From Adiantum capillus-veneris (lineage: Eukaryota > Streptophyta > Polypodiopsida > Polypodiales > Pteridaceae): 64,000 bases of DNA. Under the pieces are notes generated by a model. That model was not told the DNA's origin and searched no databases. It was given only the letters and a program-made list of their open reading frames with translations. Shown one piece after another: positions 24,450 through 35,785 of the stretch (position 1 is its first letter; each line of letters starts with the position of its first letter). The translations under genes were made by a program, and so were the position numbers. The stretch is from assembly GCA_014529385.2 (NCBI GenBank), contig CM043966.1, positions 144,634,711 through 144,698,710 on the forward strand, in the 5' to 3' direction.

Positions 24450-25500
24450 ATGGCTTTCTCTTATCCGGAGTTTCATGGAAGAAGTGATGAAGATGTGGAA
24501 GACTTTTTGGAAAAGATGGAGGTTGCATGCATTAGCAACTAGATTCATGACCCTGCGCAGATGTTACATCTTCTCCAAATTTGTTTGAAGAGTGATTCAC
24601 GGGTTTGGTCCAAAGCATTTGAAGAGGAGTTGGGTGTGGCTGATCCACCTATAAGATTGAGTTGGGGCAATCTAAGGCGTGGATTGGAAGTGGAGTTTGT
24701 GAAGATAGAAGATCCTGACAAAGTGTGGCAAGAAGTACAAGGTTTGGTGCAAAAGGAAGGTGAGCCAGTAGATGCATACATACATAAGTTTTCATTGGCA
24801 TGGGAGCGAATGTGAAAGGCCTTATCACCACAGGTACCCCCGCCTGACATGATGAAGAAGGACAGGTTCTTGGCTGGTCTTTGGGAGAATATACGTTGGA
24901 GAGTGGAGCTAAAGAATCTTGGGACATAGGAAGATGCATTGGAGGTAGCAAGGAACAAAGAGTGGAAGTTGAGGAAAATGATCTAGTTAGGGGTGGAGTC
25001 TTTGCCCATGAGGTCTGAATTTCAGCCTATGGACTCTTTACAAGGTCGCATGCCAGGGGTTCATCACGAACTAGTGGTTCCTGTTACTACTTAGGTTATG
25101 TCAGTAGTGGTCACTACATCGGTGCAAGATGATGGGCTAAGGCAAGACATGAGGCAAGTGGTAGATTTGATGAAGAATCTCAGCCTAAACATGCTAGGTC
25201 AAGTGGGAAATCACCAAGGTCGAGGGAGGTTTGCAAATTAGCCAAGAGGTGAAGAAAGGCCTAGGAATGGTGCTGGACAAAGCAATGGTAGGTTTTGGAG
25301 GCAAACGCCCACATGTTACAATTGTGGAGAGTTGGGTCACATCAGCTCGCAATGTGATAAGCCACCAAGGATGGGGGGAGACATGTATCCATTGCCAAGA
25401 CAGGTGTTAACTAGGTCAAATGATTATGGCATTGAAATTAAGGGAGATGAAGGAACCAGTGGATTAACCCAGGAGGAAAAGGAAAAACAAAAGTGCTAAG
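24450..25500 (+). pseudogene. Element A gag with zinc knuckle
   Basis: Begins MAFSYPEFHGRSDEDVEDFL, a typical gypsy gag opening. Continues with WGNLRRGLEVEFVKIEDPDK and DAYIHKFSLAWERM. CCHC knuckle at about 25315-25360 (CYNCGELGHISSQC). At least five in-frame stops, several of them TAG or TGA that could come from C-to-T changes. Confidence 0.7.
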
Positions 25501-26272
25501 TGTAGTCACCTTGGAGAAGGCATCAAAGCTAGAGGATACATTAATGATGCCTTTTGGGAAGAGGACCACAAAGGAAAAGGAAGGAAGAAGTGCCCCAGGT
25601 CCTAGCAAGAAGAAGGGAAAGATCCATGAAGGTGAGAATGTCAAGGCCAAGAGAAAAAGGAGGGCTCGTCACAAGTTTCATGTTTCAGATTTTCCACTAG
25701 GAGATGGGCAATTAAGCTATGACTTGAAGGAGGATCTGACAAGCAGGAAAGCCGATGTTACTTTTGGGCAGCTTATAGAGATGGTGCCTAAGCTAAAGTG
25801 ATAGTGGAAGAGGATGGTTAACCCAATGGAGAAAGAGCCAGAGAGAGGTTCAGTGAAGGTGTTGGTGATGGATGAGCTACTAGACATTTGTCCAATAGTA
25901 GATGTGTGGCATAAAAGGAAAAATTTGGGACAAGGTTTTGTGGATGGCAGAGCCCAAATATGCGTCATAACACACTCATGCATTGAGAAGATGGGTCTTA
26001 CAGTGTCTGGGGTGTCAGGTTTCCGGATTAGATTGGCAAACCATCAGAAAGTAAAATGTTTGGGTGTTGTAAAGAGCTTAGAAGTGGAAGCATATGATGC
26101 AAAGGCAGTGGTTGATTTCCATGTGATGCCAGCAGAGCATATCCTATTATACTGTGCAGACCATGGTTACGTGCAGTGGGAGCTGTTCAAGATTGGCGAC
26201 ATGGTACGATTAGCCTCTATGGAAAGACAGGTACCAAGAAGCTTTATAATATGGACACAAGGAAACGATTAG
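25493..26272 (+). pseudogene. Element A protease region
   Basis: 25493-25801 is a Lys/Arg-rich linker with HKFHVSDFPLGDGQLSYDL, matching HINLQDFPLGHGMAPYNLL in element C. 25814-26272 carries the retropepsin core GFVDGRAQICVITHSCIEKM, where D-G-R-A replaces the D-G-G-A of C, followed by DFHVMPAEHILLY. It is followed in another frame by QDWRHG (C: QDWESG), so a frameshift lies near 26180. Confidence 0.65.
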
Positions 26273-27784
26273 AGGAGATTTATGAAGATGAGGATGAGTC
26301 TAGTGATGAATACTATTCCACGGTGACAGATGAGGTCAGTGATAGCACTACCAGCAGTGATGAGGATGTTGATGTTGCATTTCTTTTGATGGACAAAGGA
26401 ATCCAGGAGTCTGGTTTAGTTGCATTTGCGAATGAAGTTGAAGATGAGAGTGAAGGGCCTTATGAAGTGATTGAAGGGCTGATGCAAACGAAGGTTGAAT
26501 TGTCAAAGAATCAGGAATTAATGACACAAATGATCAGTGGAGACCTCTCAGCTATGGAGAAGGAGATATATTTGCACATGCTGGCTAGTTTTCTTGATTT
26601 GTTCATTACTTCATATGAAGAGATCAGAGGGTTCAAGGGTGAAGAGATGCATATAGAGCTGAAAGAAGGTGCTAAGCCAGTGCGGCAAAGGCTAAGAAGG
26701 ATGGGTCAAGAGAAAATGGAAGCCTTGCGAGAAGAGGTGGACAAGTTATTGAAGGCAAGGTTTATAGTTCAAGTGTAGACCACAGAATGGGTGAGTCCAG
26801 TAGTGGTCAGTCCAAAGAAGGATGGAAAGTGGAGGATTTGTGTAGATTTTAAACCCTTAAATGCAGCCACTAAGAAGAACCCATATCCTCTTCCATTCAT
26901 TGATCATATCTTGGATTCAGTGGCAGATTATGAGAGGTACAGTGTGTGTGATGATTTTTCAGGCTATTTTCAATTGAAGATTTCTCTTAAAGACCGCACA
27001 AAGACAAATTTTATTACGCCATGGGGTTGCTATTGCTACACAGTATTGCCGTTTGGGTTGTCAAATGGACCATCTTTCTATCAAGAGAGAGAAAATTGGG
27101 TATTGGAACCATTCATTGGTAGTTGTGTTAAAGCTTTCATGGATGACTTCTGTGTCTACAGCAGTAGGGTTGAACACCATGAGAAGTTGCAGATGGTATT
27201 GGCTCGATATGATGAATGTGGAGGACAACTTAATCCAAAGAAATGTCATCTAGCACAGCCAAGGGTGAAACTATTGGGCCATATGGTGTCAGAAAATGGC
27301 ATTGAGGCTGATCCTGACAAGGTTAAGTCTATTATTCTTCTTCCATCACCTACGAATACAAAGCAATTGGAAACATTTATACACAAAGTGAAGTACATGG
27401 CACGGTTTATTCCATTGTCTTCGTAGCTTCTTTATCCATTACAGCAAGTGGCAAATCATGATCCATTGCAATGGGATGACAAGTGTGAAGAAGTGTTTCA
27501 AGAGGTGAAAGAGGTGTTAGGGGGGTTGTCAGCCATGCAGGCTCCTGATTGGGAGAAAGTGTTTTATGTAAATCCATCAGTAGGGGATGATGCCATTGGA
27601 GCCATGCTATTGCAAAAGGGGAAGAGCAGCCATTATATGAGGCCAGTGTATTGTGCAAGCCGAGTGAAGTTGGTAGCGGAGAGAAAGTTCTAGGAAGTAG
27701 AGCTAGTGATGGCCAGTGTAATATTTGCTTGTCGACGATTTTGTCATTACTTGCTACCATGACCTTTTGTTTTCTTGACGCGTA
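26176..27784 (+). pseudogene. Element A reverse transcriptase and partial RNase H
   Basis: 26176-26778 includes an acidic Ser/Asp/Glu stretch and LKEGAKPVRQRLRRMGQEKM. After one TAG, 26791-27426 continues WVSPVVVSPKKDGKWRICVD, then CDDFSGYFQLKI, then FITPWGCYCYTVLPFGLSNG, and the active site CVKAFMDDFCVYSS (F-M-D-D). RNase H begins at 27448 and runs to about 27780 (RPVYCASRVK, then FACRRFCHYLLP). The rest of RNase H and most of integrase are deleted at about 27784. Confidence 0.75.
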
Positions 27785-28174
27785 AATGAAAGATTTAATG
27801 GTGAGTTGGTACAAATTCTTTCGAAAGTGACAGAGCACCAAGGAAAGAATTGGGATTTGGAATTGCCTAGTGCATTATGGGCTTACCGTACTTCAGTGAA
27901 GACAGGCACAGGGTTTACTCCATTTCATTTGGTGTATGGAAAGGAAGCACTATTGCCTATGGAAGTAGAGTTGCCGGCGGTCAAGATGTTAGAGAAGTTT
28001 CTTGGGCCACCTAGTGATGCATTCGAAGAGAGGCTCTTACAGCTACAAGAGGTTCAGCTGGATAGGATGAGTGCATTGGAACATTATGGGCAGATGCAAG
28101 ATAGGGCTTTGGCACAGATAAATGAAAAGGTCAAAAGTAATGGTATCAAGAAGCATGACTTGGTTTTGCGCTAC
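27785..28174 (+). pseudogene. Element A integrase, part 1 (core end)
   Basis: Begins at NERFNGELVQILSK, around the catalytic-Glu helix, then LPSALWAYRTSVKTGTGFTP and FHLVYGKEALLPMEVELP. The frame is open to VLRY at 28174, the last base before element B. The upstream integrase (zinc finger and both Asp residues) is absent because of the deletion at about 27784. Confidence 0.75.
28170..28174. repeat. Target-site duplication of B, left copy (GCTAC)
   Basis: GCTAC immediately before the LTR start TGTAAGAACC at 28175; the identical GCTAC follows the other LTR at 54057-54061. Confidence 0.85.
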
Positions 28175-28338
28175 TGTAAGAACCCTAGGAGCTAGAGACC
28201 TGGATCCTCCATCTAACCGCCCATACTTATAGGCTCTTAGCCCTAGGATCCCCTGTCCACACTGCTAGCTGGCCCGTGGTCGGGGTCCGTGACCCCCCTT
28301 TAGGGTAGGGCCCTACCCGTAGGACCCGTGTCCTGACA
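28175..28338 (-). repeat. Element B 3' LTR (164 bp)
   Basis: TGTAAGAACC...GTCCTGACA on the plus strand. Matches 53906-54056, which lacks about 14 bp in the middle, and the partial copy 53771-53893. Confidence 0.85.
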
Positions 28339-28724
28339 TTACTCCCCCCTTTGGAAGAGTTTTCGTCCTCGAAAACACAAGTGGTGATATCTTCATAAGA
28401 ACACTAATGTTTTCCACCGTGGAATCCCTCATGGATCCAACGGTTTGTTTAATCGGAACCCGGTTCATTGGGAGGTTCAATGAAATCAAGAATAACATCT
28501 GGATTTTCCACATTGTTGTCCCTGTACAACCGTCTTGGTTAACTGACCCATAACCAACATGATGTGAAGACTCCATTTAAAACTCACTTGAGTATGTTAA
28601 ACGAGTTATCCTAACTAAGAGGTGTCTAAATGCATACCCAAGTTTCAGACTTTCTGAAGGTACTTGAATGTGCAATATAACCTCAGCTCATCTTTCCATG
28701 AAAGTACTATGCTGACATACTCAT
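28339..28724 (-). pseudogene. Element B 3' internal end with polypurine tract
   Basis: The minus strand reads TTTCGAGGACGAAAACTC and then AAGGGGGGAGTAA right before the LTR (28339-28352). This is the usual end of a plant gypsy pol followed by its polypurine tract. The coding tail reads VFEDENSSKGGSNV. The remaining 300 bp are too decayed to name. Confidence 0.6.
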
Positions 28725-28994
28725 TGAAGCGGTCCAGGGCGGGCAACAAGAAGAGCAACCTCTAGACACCCTTCAAGGCTCCCGTGCTGCTCAATGGGGC
28801 TGGGGCACAACACAACACAAACCAAAACAACAAACCCACAGCCAAATCCCAACTACACAAGGGGCACCACCTAGTTTAAGAGCGAACTAGGACGCAAAAG
28901 AGGAGAATCGTTAGAGCAACCCACAAACAAGCAAGGAATTTACACTAACCCTAACACCAATGGAACACTCTCACACACTAAAACACGAGAGAGA

Positions 28995-29037
<43 letters not shown>

Positions 29038-31399
29038 TGCTCGGGCTGCTTTGAAGTGTATCGTTAATGATCAAGCAAACATAAATATATATATGTAAGA
29101 AAGAGAGAGAAGGGGGAAGGGGGTGCTTGTTGCACTAATGCCTTCTTACAAATCTGTCATGACCAATCAAAGTGAGATTAGTATTTGTTCAACATAGCCT
29201 GAGTAAATTACACCACAACACATCACAAGAAAAAAGCCACCCCAATCACTGTCTTAAGGCCAAGGGAGTCCTCTCCACCCTGTCGCCCTCTTATAGCATG
29301 TGGGATTTATGGCTAAATTAATAAGAATACCCGAAGACAAGCTATCAAGAACTTAAATAAAACACCAAGACACTTACACATCATTATTGTCCATGACTTC
29401 ACGTTGGAAGGGAGACAAGGTATCCATGCTTAGTCCAAATTCACCCTCCTTGATTCAGCAAATGTTGGGCTTACACTAGTAGGAGAAATGATGGATTTCC
29501 TACTCTCAATTGAATGATCACTCTCTCTTACAATGGCATAGAGTTCCCTTGCTAATCACCCCTAATACAACACATACATATGCCTAATGCCAATGAGATT
29601 CCACTCAAGAGCTCCTTCTCAAGAGGTTGAGCTTGGCTTCTCAAGCTATAGCATAGTGCTCTTTCTTCCCCCCATTTTGTGCTAGCTACACCCTCCTTTT
29701 ATAGCAATTTTGAAGGCTAGGGTTACTCCTCTAACCATGGTTGGGTTAGATTTTCAGCAATTTATCTAATTTCTTTTTCTTGGAATTATCAAGAAGTTGG
29801 TGGGGAAAGAGAGAGGAGAGAAATGGAGGTGATAGGACTTTTCATAGTGGGTTAGTGTTAGTAGAGTTAGTATTAATTTACAAATGGAATTGGATATTTA
29901 CAATGGGAGTATCCATGTAGGATACAAATAAGGAAGAAAAAACTCTTAAGAGGTAAGAAAAGGTGGATTTCTTACAAGGTTGATGCTCCAAGTGTCTTGA
30001 GTAGGGCCAATTTTGACGCTTGTTGACAGTCCACTAGCTTTGACGGTACATTTTTTCTCCACTCTTGACGTTCCTTGAGAGACAAGGTAATTGAAGCTGA
30101 GTAATCAACCACCATGATGCTGTCTTTTAAGAGAAGAGGCTGAATTTTGTGGTTTTTTGATAGATATGGGTAATTTGGAGGAGGAAAAATGAGACTAGGT
30201 GGTCAATTTTGGAATGGAATTGTGTGTGGGAGGTATGAGTTCACCATGGTTTCTCTTATTCTTCAAGGTTGAGGAGAAGGTGAGTAGGGTGCAGAGAGGA
30301 GTGGTGAGAGAGGTGGGGATGATGAGTGGAGAAGTGTGTGTGAAAGAGGAAAATGATAAAGTGGAAGAGAGAGTGTGGCTGCATAGCATGGAAAAACTGG
30401 GGTCCACTAATAAAATCATAGCTCACAGATCGTAGCTCAAACAAATAAGAAAAAAGTTGAGGCAAAAGTTCAGCCCACGAGCTACAACGTTTGTTTGTAT
30501 CACCTTTTCAAATTCGGAGACCAAGTGAACTTTAAAAATTCAGCAAAACCAACTGTTTTTTTCCACTGCACAAAGTCCTTGTGGGGTCCTTCTTTGGATG
30601 ATTCTTTTGAATACCTCCAAGAGTGAGCCCTCCATAGTCATATTATAATACAAAGCATCCAAGTTGCCCTTGACCCATACATGGAGGAGGATTATTGGTG
30701 AATAAAGAAATATATACATGGTGGGACTAGTGTATGGACTATTCATGGACTTTAGTTCAATGAGCACATGGTGTTAGAATAATGAGTAAAAGTAATAATA
30801 AAAATATGGAGGAGTTATGGATATGGAAAGATATTGGAATCATATGATATGGTCCCTCCTTGAATTATTTTGGGTGAAACAGGAAAAGGTATGCAAGTAA
30901 ATAATATAATAAACGTAACCAATGAGTAGAAATCAATTTTTTGTTTTCACGAGGGTGAGGGTGAAAATGTGGGAGTGATTTGTATAAAGGAAAAATATGA
31001 GGTTAGAGTATGTACATATTGGCAAAAAATATAATTATGGTGTAAGAGGATGAAAGAAGGTGTACATAAGTTTAATAAAACACACCCTAAGTAGAAATAT
31101 TTAAATAAAATACCAAAATAATAATAAAAAATCCCTATATTTAGGCCATATATACAATGAAATATTTACACACAAAGAGGCCATAATATACTTTTATTTT
31201 TTTATTTTTTTTATTTTTTTGGCTCAACTAGCCCAGTGACTAGCTAGCTGAGGATTTTTAAGAAGATATGGGAAAAGCCCCCTAACTCACACACGCCTAT
31301 GTACAGTGAAATGGTAGGGATAGCCATAGAGTTTGGGTGAATTTGGTAGGGTGGAGTAACTTAGTATGGCAATTATGGAGAGCCGAAAAACGGCTATCA
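28725..31399 (-). repeat. Element C 3' LTR
   Basis: 2675 bp, about 98-99% identical by eye to 46521-49214. It contains a GA microsatellite (28986-29033), a TATA-like box on the minus strand (29695-29704) and AT-rich DNA at 30780-31210. The short open frames inside (for example 30195-30435) recur in the other LTR only because the LTR does. Confidence 0.9.
29695..29704 (-). promoter_or_regulatory. TATA box of element C LTR
   Basis: Minus strand CTATAAAAGG, present in the other LTR at 47519-47528. Placed about 970 bp from the LTR 3' end, consistent with a U3 promoter. Confidence 0.5.
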
Positions 31400-31414
31400 T
31401 TAGCCCTCCCCCAA
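31400..31414 (-). other. Element C polypurine tract
   Basis: Minus strand TTGGGGGAGGGCTAA directly before the LTR start TGATAGCCG. Confidence 0.7.
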
Positions 31415-31633
31415 GATGATGGTATATTCATGTACCATCATAGAGCATCTTTTCCAAAGAGAGTGCTTCAGAGTCCTTGACGAGATCTTCATTGTTTGGC
31501 CCCTCAGAAGTTTGGCTGGAGTTACACTCATGTTTCATGTAACAATACTTACATGAGACAGCGGCCTTTGGACAGATCTTTGGTAGATCCTTTGGTAGAA
31601 GGCGACTCAAATAGGGCTTCAAGCAATACTCGT

Positions 31634-32850
31634 TTACCTTCTGGAGTGCTCTTTACCATTCAAGTCCATAAGCTGATAGTAACTAGAATTGAAAGCCTTC
31701 TTGACTATGTATGGCCCTTGCCATCTAGTTTCAAATTTGGCATCAAAACGATTGTCAAGTCGATTGTCATACCTTAGCACAAGCTCTCCTTCCATGATGC
31801 CTTTGTCCTTCAGTTTCTTGTCGTGCGTTTCTTTCGCTTGTGTGTCTTTCCTCTTGTAGCACTCATATGCTGCTTCTCTTTTCCACTCAAGCTCCACTAA
31901 CGTAAGAAGCCGATCCATCCATACCTCTTGATCATCTTGTGCTCTTTTGCCATGAAGTCGCATTGTTGGAATGTTGAGCTCGATAGGCTACAAAGCCTCT
32001 TGACCATAGACCAAGTGAAATGGTGTGAACTCCGTGGCTTCCCTATATGTGGTTCGATATGCCCACAAGGCACCATCCAAGAAGTCATCCCACAACTTTG
32101 TCTTGTTCTTCACCATCTTTCTAATGATGCCTGCAATGACACCATTAGCTTTTTCTACCAAACCATTTGATTGGGGATAGTAGGGTGTACTGTGACGATG
32201 GAGAATGTGAAGTTCTTCACAGACTTCTGTGAGAAATCCCTTTCTAAACCCTGGACCATTATCAGAAACAATCTCCAAAGGTGTGCCAAATCTACAGCAA
32301 ATGTGAGTGTAGACGAATTTGCTCACTGTCCTCTCATTTACCTTTGCCACACTTTGTGCTTCCACCCACCTAGTCATATAGTCTACAGCCACTAGAAGTA
32401 GAGTTTACCATTTTTTGTCCTAGGCAGAGGACCCATAGCATCAATGCCCCACTTTTCAAAGGGTCCATTTGCAAGCACGATTTGCCTTGGACCATAAATC
32501 AATCTTCTATTCCTATTTACCTGACAATTGTGTCAACTTTTACACCAATGTTGGACATCCACATGCAGACTTGGCCAAACATACCCCGCAAGCAAAATCT
32601 TCTTCACAGTTAATTCTTGGGAAAAATGACCACCACATGCCTCTTCATGCAAACCTTTTAGAATGGCTGGAATTTCCGCGATAGTTGGTACTCTTCTGCA
32701 CACTTTATCCTTCCCTCTTTGATAGAGGGATCCTTCTAGGAAGAGATACATGCTTGCCTTCTTCATGAGTCTCCTCTTCTGAGCTTTTGTGAAGTCTGGT
32801 GGAAACTCACCCTCCAAAATGTAGCCAATGATGGGAGCCAATGACTCCAA
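31634..32850 (-). pseudogene. Element C integrase (two or more stops)
   Basis: 32850-32533: zinc-finger region (EEACGGHFSQELTVKKILLA, then VQHWCKS). 32392-31988: DDE core with AVDYMTRWVEA, IVSDNGPGFRKGF and PQSNGLVEKANG, so both Asp and the Glu are present. 31963-31634: C-terminal part (GELVLRYDNRLDNRF, RWQGPYIVKKAF), the same segment that B interrupted in element A. Stops separate the pieces. Integrase inserts the cDNA into the genome. Confidence 0.8.
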
Positions 32851-32904
32851 TCCCTAGTACCTCGGTTGCTTCACAGCAGCCGCCACCATGATGACCTGCA
32901 CTTC

Positions 32905-34989
32905 TTACTTTACACATGCAACGGCTTGTTGTGCAAGTAAATCAGCATCTTCATTTTGTTTCCTAGGAATATGATATAATTGCACCTCCTCAAATTGATT
33001 AAATAGCCTACGGATGGTATGAACTTTGGCCCTTAGTCTTTCATTTTTGCATGCCCAAATGCCTAAAATCTGCTTCACAATGAGAAGTGCATCCCCTTTT
33101 ACCATGAGATTTTGTATACCATGGCCAATGCATATTTTTAAACCATGAAGTAGTGTGTCATATTCTGCTTCATTGTTGCTAGCTGAACTTGGTAGATTGA
33201 ACTTCTCTTTCATGACCACCTCTCCACTTGGGTTGAGCAACACTAGCCCTCCCTCTGCTTTTCCTGTGGCTCGACAAAAAGCTCCATCAAAGAACAAGGT
33301 AAAAGCATTAGGAATACTTTTTGGTGGTGGCAATGGTAGGGTCTTTACTTCAGGCACCTTAATCTCCTTTTCATGCACCCTATAAGTGAGAATCCCTGCC
33401 AATTGTGCACGCACACTATCTTCTACCTTGAAAGAGTATTGAAACTCTTGCAACTCCATAATCCACTTTGAGATCCTAGTACTAAGATTCATTTGAGATG
33501 ACACCCAAGGGAACAAATTCTCTGCGGTGAGGATTACAAAAGGTTTTGGGAGCAAGTAAGATCTAAAATTCCTTATCGCAAACATGAGAGAAAGCATCAT
33601 GAGTTCTGCCTCCGTGTAGCCACTCTCTAAAGCATTCATGACCCTACTAGCAAAGTAGATGGGCCGCATCCTGGTACTATAGGGATCTTGTTGTAGCAAA
33701 ACTGCACCAATTGTTTCTTTCCCAGCACTAGAGCTAACAAAGAATGTGTACTCCCAACAAGGAGGCATGAGTGTTGGTAGCTCTGACAAAATGACTTTAA
33801 TGTTACAAAAATACTCTTCAAGCTCATCAGACCATGCAAATTCTACTTGTTGTGTCAACTTTTGCAAAGGATGAAGCAACTCCGAGGCTAAGTGAATGAA
33901 GTGTGACATATACTTCACCTTCTGAATGAAAGAGATGACCTCCTTAAGACTCTTCGGTGATGGGAGCTCAATAAGAGCCTTTGCCTTTGAAGGATCCACC
34001 TCAATGCCTTTATAGGAAACCTTGTGACCGAGCAAGATCACTTCATCCTCACCTATGTGGCACTTGTCGGGGTTGAGTTGACCTCCCATGTCGTAGAGCT
34101 TCTTTAAACCTTCTTCTACCCTTTGTAGATGCAATGATTTTGAGCTATAAATGCAGAAATCATCAATGAACACCCTAATTGACTTTCCAAAGAATGCTTG
34201 AAACACCATGTTCATGAAAAGTTGGAATGTTGCAGGAGCATTTTTCAGACCAAATGGCATGACTCTAAAAGCATAACAACCCCAAGGAGTGATAAAGGTT
34301 GTTTTCAATTGATCTTCCAATGCGATACCTATTTGAAAGTAGCCTGAGTAGCCATCACACACAGTGTACTTCTCATGACCAGCTACCTCATTTAGTATCT
34401 CATCCTGAAATGGGAGGGGAAAGTGATCTCTTTTTGTTGCCTCATTGAGTGGACGGTAATCCACACACACCCTCCACTTTCCATTTTTCTTAGGAGTGAC
34501 AACAACGGGAGAGACCCACTCTGAATTCTCCACTGGATAAATGAAACCTGCTGCTAGAAGCTTTCTTACCTCCTTGTGTAAAGCCTGCTCCTTGATGACT
34601 CCTAGCCTTCGTAGCTTCTGAGCCTTACGTGTGGCCTCTGGCTTCAACTCAATTTTGTGTTGAACAGCATCTACTCCATGCACATCGGTGTAGTCTTTAG
34701 CAAAAAGCCTAGGAAATTTCTTTAGCACACATTTGAACTCCTCTCTTTCATCCTTTGTAAGTGTTGTAGATAGCATACCTTCTAGCATTCCTTCATCTTG
34801 AACACCTTCGTTCTCTTGAGGACCTACCTCCTCCAAGCCTTGACAAGAGGTCTCTTGGTTACTTGGCTTAAACCTTACCCCCATGACTTCGATGGAAGAC
34901 TCCTTCTTCAGTAATGTTGCCGCTACTTTCTTCTTCTGAAGTGCTATCGATCCAACCTTCTTCCGTCTCACTTTGAGATGATTCTTCAT
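32905..34989 (-). CDS. Element C pol: reverse transcriptase, RNase H, second RNase H
   Basis: Uninterrupted 694 codons. RT motifs: WVSPVVVTPKKNGKWRVCVD, CDGYSGYFQIGI, FITPWGCYAFRVMPFGLKNA, and the active site VFIDDFCIYS near residue 275 (F-I-D-D). RNase H follows at about residues 395-540 (VLLQQD, RPIYFASRV, TEAELMMLS). A second, archaeal-type RNase H starts near residue 560 (LFFDGAF, then NNEAEYDTLLHGL, GDALLIVKQI, ending IPRKQNEDADLLAQQA). It lies in a different frame from the protease ORF and overlaps it by 122 nt. Confidence 0.88.
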   Translation of the reverse strand: MKNHLKVRRKKVGSIALQKKKVAATLLKKESSIEVMGVRFKPSNQETSCQGLEEVGPQENEGVQDEGMLEGMLSTTLTKDEREEFKCVLKKFPRLFAKDYTDVHGVDAVQHKIELKPEATRKAQKLRRLGVIKEQALHKEVRKLLAAGFIYPVENSEWVSPVVVTPKKNGKWRVCVDYRPLNEATKRDHFPLPFQDEILNEVAGHEKYTVCDGYSGYFQIGIALEDQLKTTFITPWGCYAFRVMPFGLKNAPATFQLFMNMVFQAFFGKSIRVFIDDFCIYSSKSLHLQRVEEGLKKLYDMGGQLNPDKCHIGEDEVILLGHKVSYKGIEVDPSKAKALIELPSPKSLKEVISFIQKVKYMSHFIHLASELLHPLQKLTQQVEFAWSDELEEYFCNIKVILSELPTLMPPCWEYTFFVSSSAGKETIGAVLLQQDPYSTRMRPIYFASRVMNALESGYTEAELMMLSLMFAIRNFRSYLLPKPFVILTAENLFPWVSSQMNLSTRISKWIMELQEFQYSFKVEDSVRAQLAGILTYRVHEKEIKVPEVKTLPLPPPKSIPNAFTLFFDGAFCRATGKAEGGLVLLNPSGEVVMKEKFNLPSSASNNEAEYDTLLHGLKICIGHGIQNLMVKGDALLIVKQILGIWACKNERLRAKVHTIRRLFNQFEEVQLYHIPRKQNEDADLLAQQAVACVK

Positions 34990-35785
34990 GGAGCTCCTCT
35001 TGGCGTTGCTCCTTCATGTCAAAGACAACCTTCTTATGATTGTCGTTCCTGCAAATTAGCTTTCCACTCTCCCAATCCTGCAAAGCTCGCATTTTCATTA
35101 GCCATGGTCTCCCTAGGATAAATGGGTAACCATTTCCTTTGGTAGACATGACATAGAAATCCACTGCCTTCTTAATGCCAAAGGCCTCCACAAAAACATT
35201 TTTACAAATGCCTACGCACCTAGCCTTGCTATTGTTTTCCATCTTGACCTTAATTTCAGGTGTCTCATGGATGTGCATGCCTAGTTTTTGCATGAGTCCC
35301 TCTGTCATGATGCAAATTTGTGCACCCCCATCCACTAGACCTTTCCTAACCAATCTCCCTTTTATGTAACAATCTAGCACAGGTGTAATGTCCTCATTCA
35401 TTTCAGCTTGTGCAATTTTTACAACAGGCACACTCTCTTTTACCTTTCTCCTAGTGCTAACTGCCCTTATTAAATCCCTCCTAACTTGTGGACATAATGC
35501 AAGAAATTGAGGCCATGAGATATCAGGACCCTTACCTCTCATGTCTTCCAACAGGTTGTATGGAGCCATTCCATGTCCAAGAGGAAAGTCTTGGAGGTTG
35601 ATATGACGTCGAGTCCTCTTAGCTTCCTTGGTCTCCTTTCCCTTCTTTTCTCGTCCATGGTCACTTTGTGATGTAACTCCTTCTTTCTCCTTACCTTTCC
35701 CTCGGCCACGCTTAATGTCATTTGCTTCCATGTCAACCTCTCTTGAATTTGTCACCTCTACCACATGCACGTTTGGGTCTGGCAA
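34868..35785 (-). CDS. Element C aspartic protease ORF
   Basis: 305 codons. A basic N-terminal linker (about residues 20-70) is followed by INLQDFPLGHGMAPYNLL. The retropepsin core has LVDGGAQICIMTEGLMQKLG (D-G-G-A active site) at about residues 145-170, and FILGRPWLMKMRALQDW at about 220-240. The C terminus is acidic and Ser-rich. It overlaps the gag ORF by 28 nt and the pol ORF by 122 nt, each in a different frame. Confidence 0.8.
   Translation of the reverse strand: MPDPNVHVVEVTNSREVDMEANDIKRGRGKGKEKEGVTSQSDHGREKKGKETKEAKRTRRHINLQDFPLGHGMAPYNLLEDMRGKGPDISWPQFLALCPQVRRDLIRAVSTRRKVKESVPVVKIAQAEMNEDITPVLDCYIKGRLVRKGLVDGGAQICIMTEGLMQKLGMHIHETPEIKVKMENNSKARCVGICKNVFVEAFGIKKAVDFYVMSTKGNGYPFILGRPWLMKMRALQDWESGKLICRNDNHKKVVFDMKEQRQEELHEESSQSETEEGWIDSTSEEESSGNITEEGVFHRSHGGKV

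Noticed and set aside
30195-30435. 74-78-aa ORFs on both strands, repeated at 48019-48259
   Set aside because: Same reason: identical because of the young C LTR pair. Overlapping frames on both strands argue against coding.
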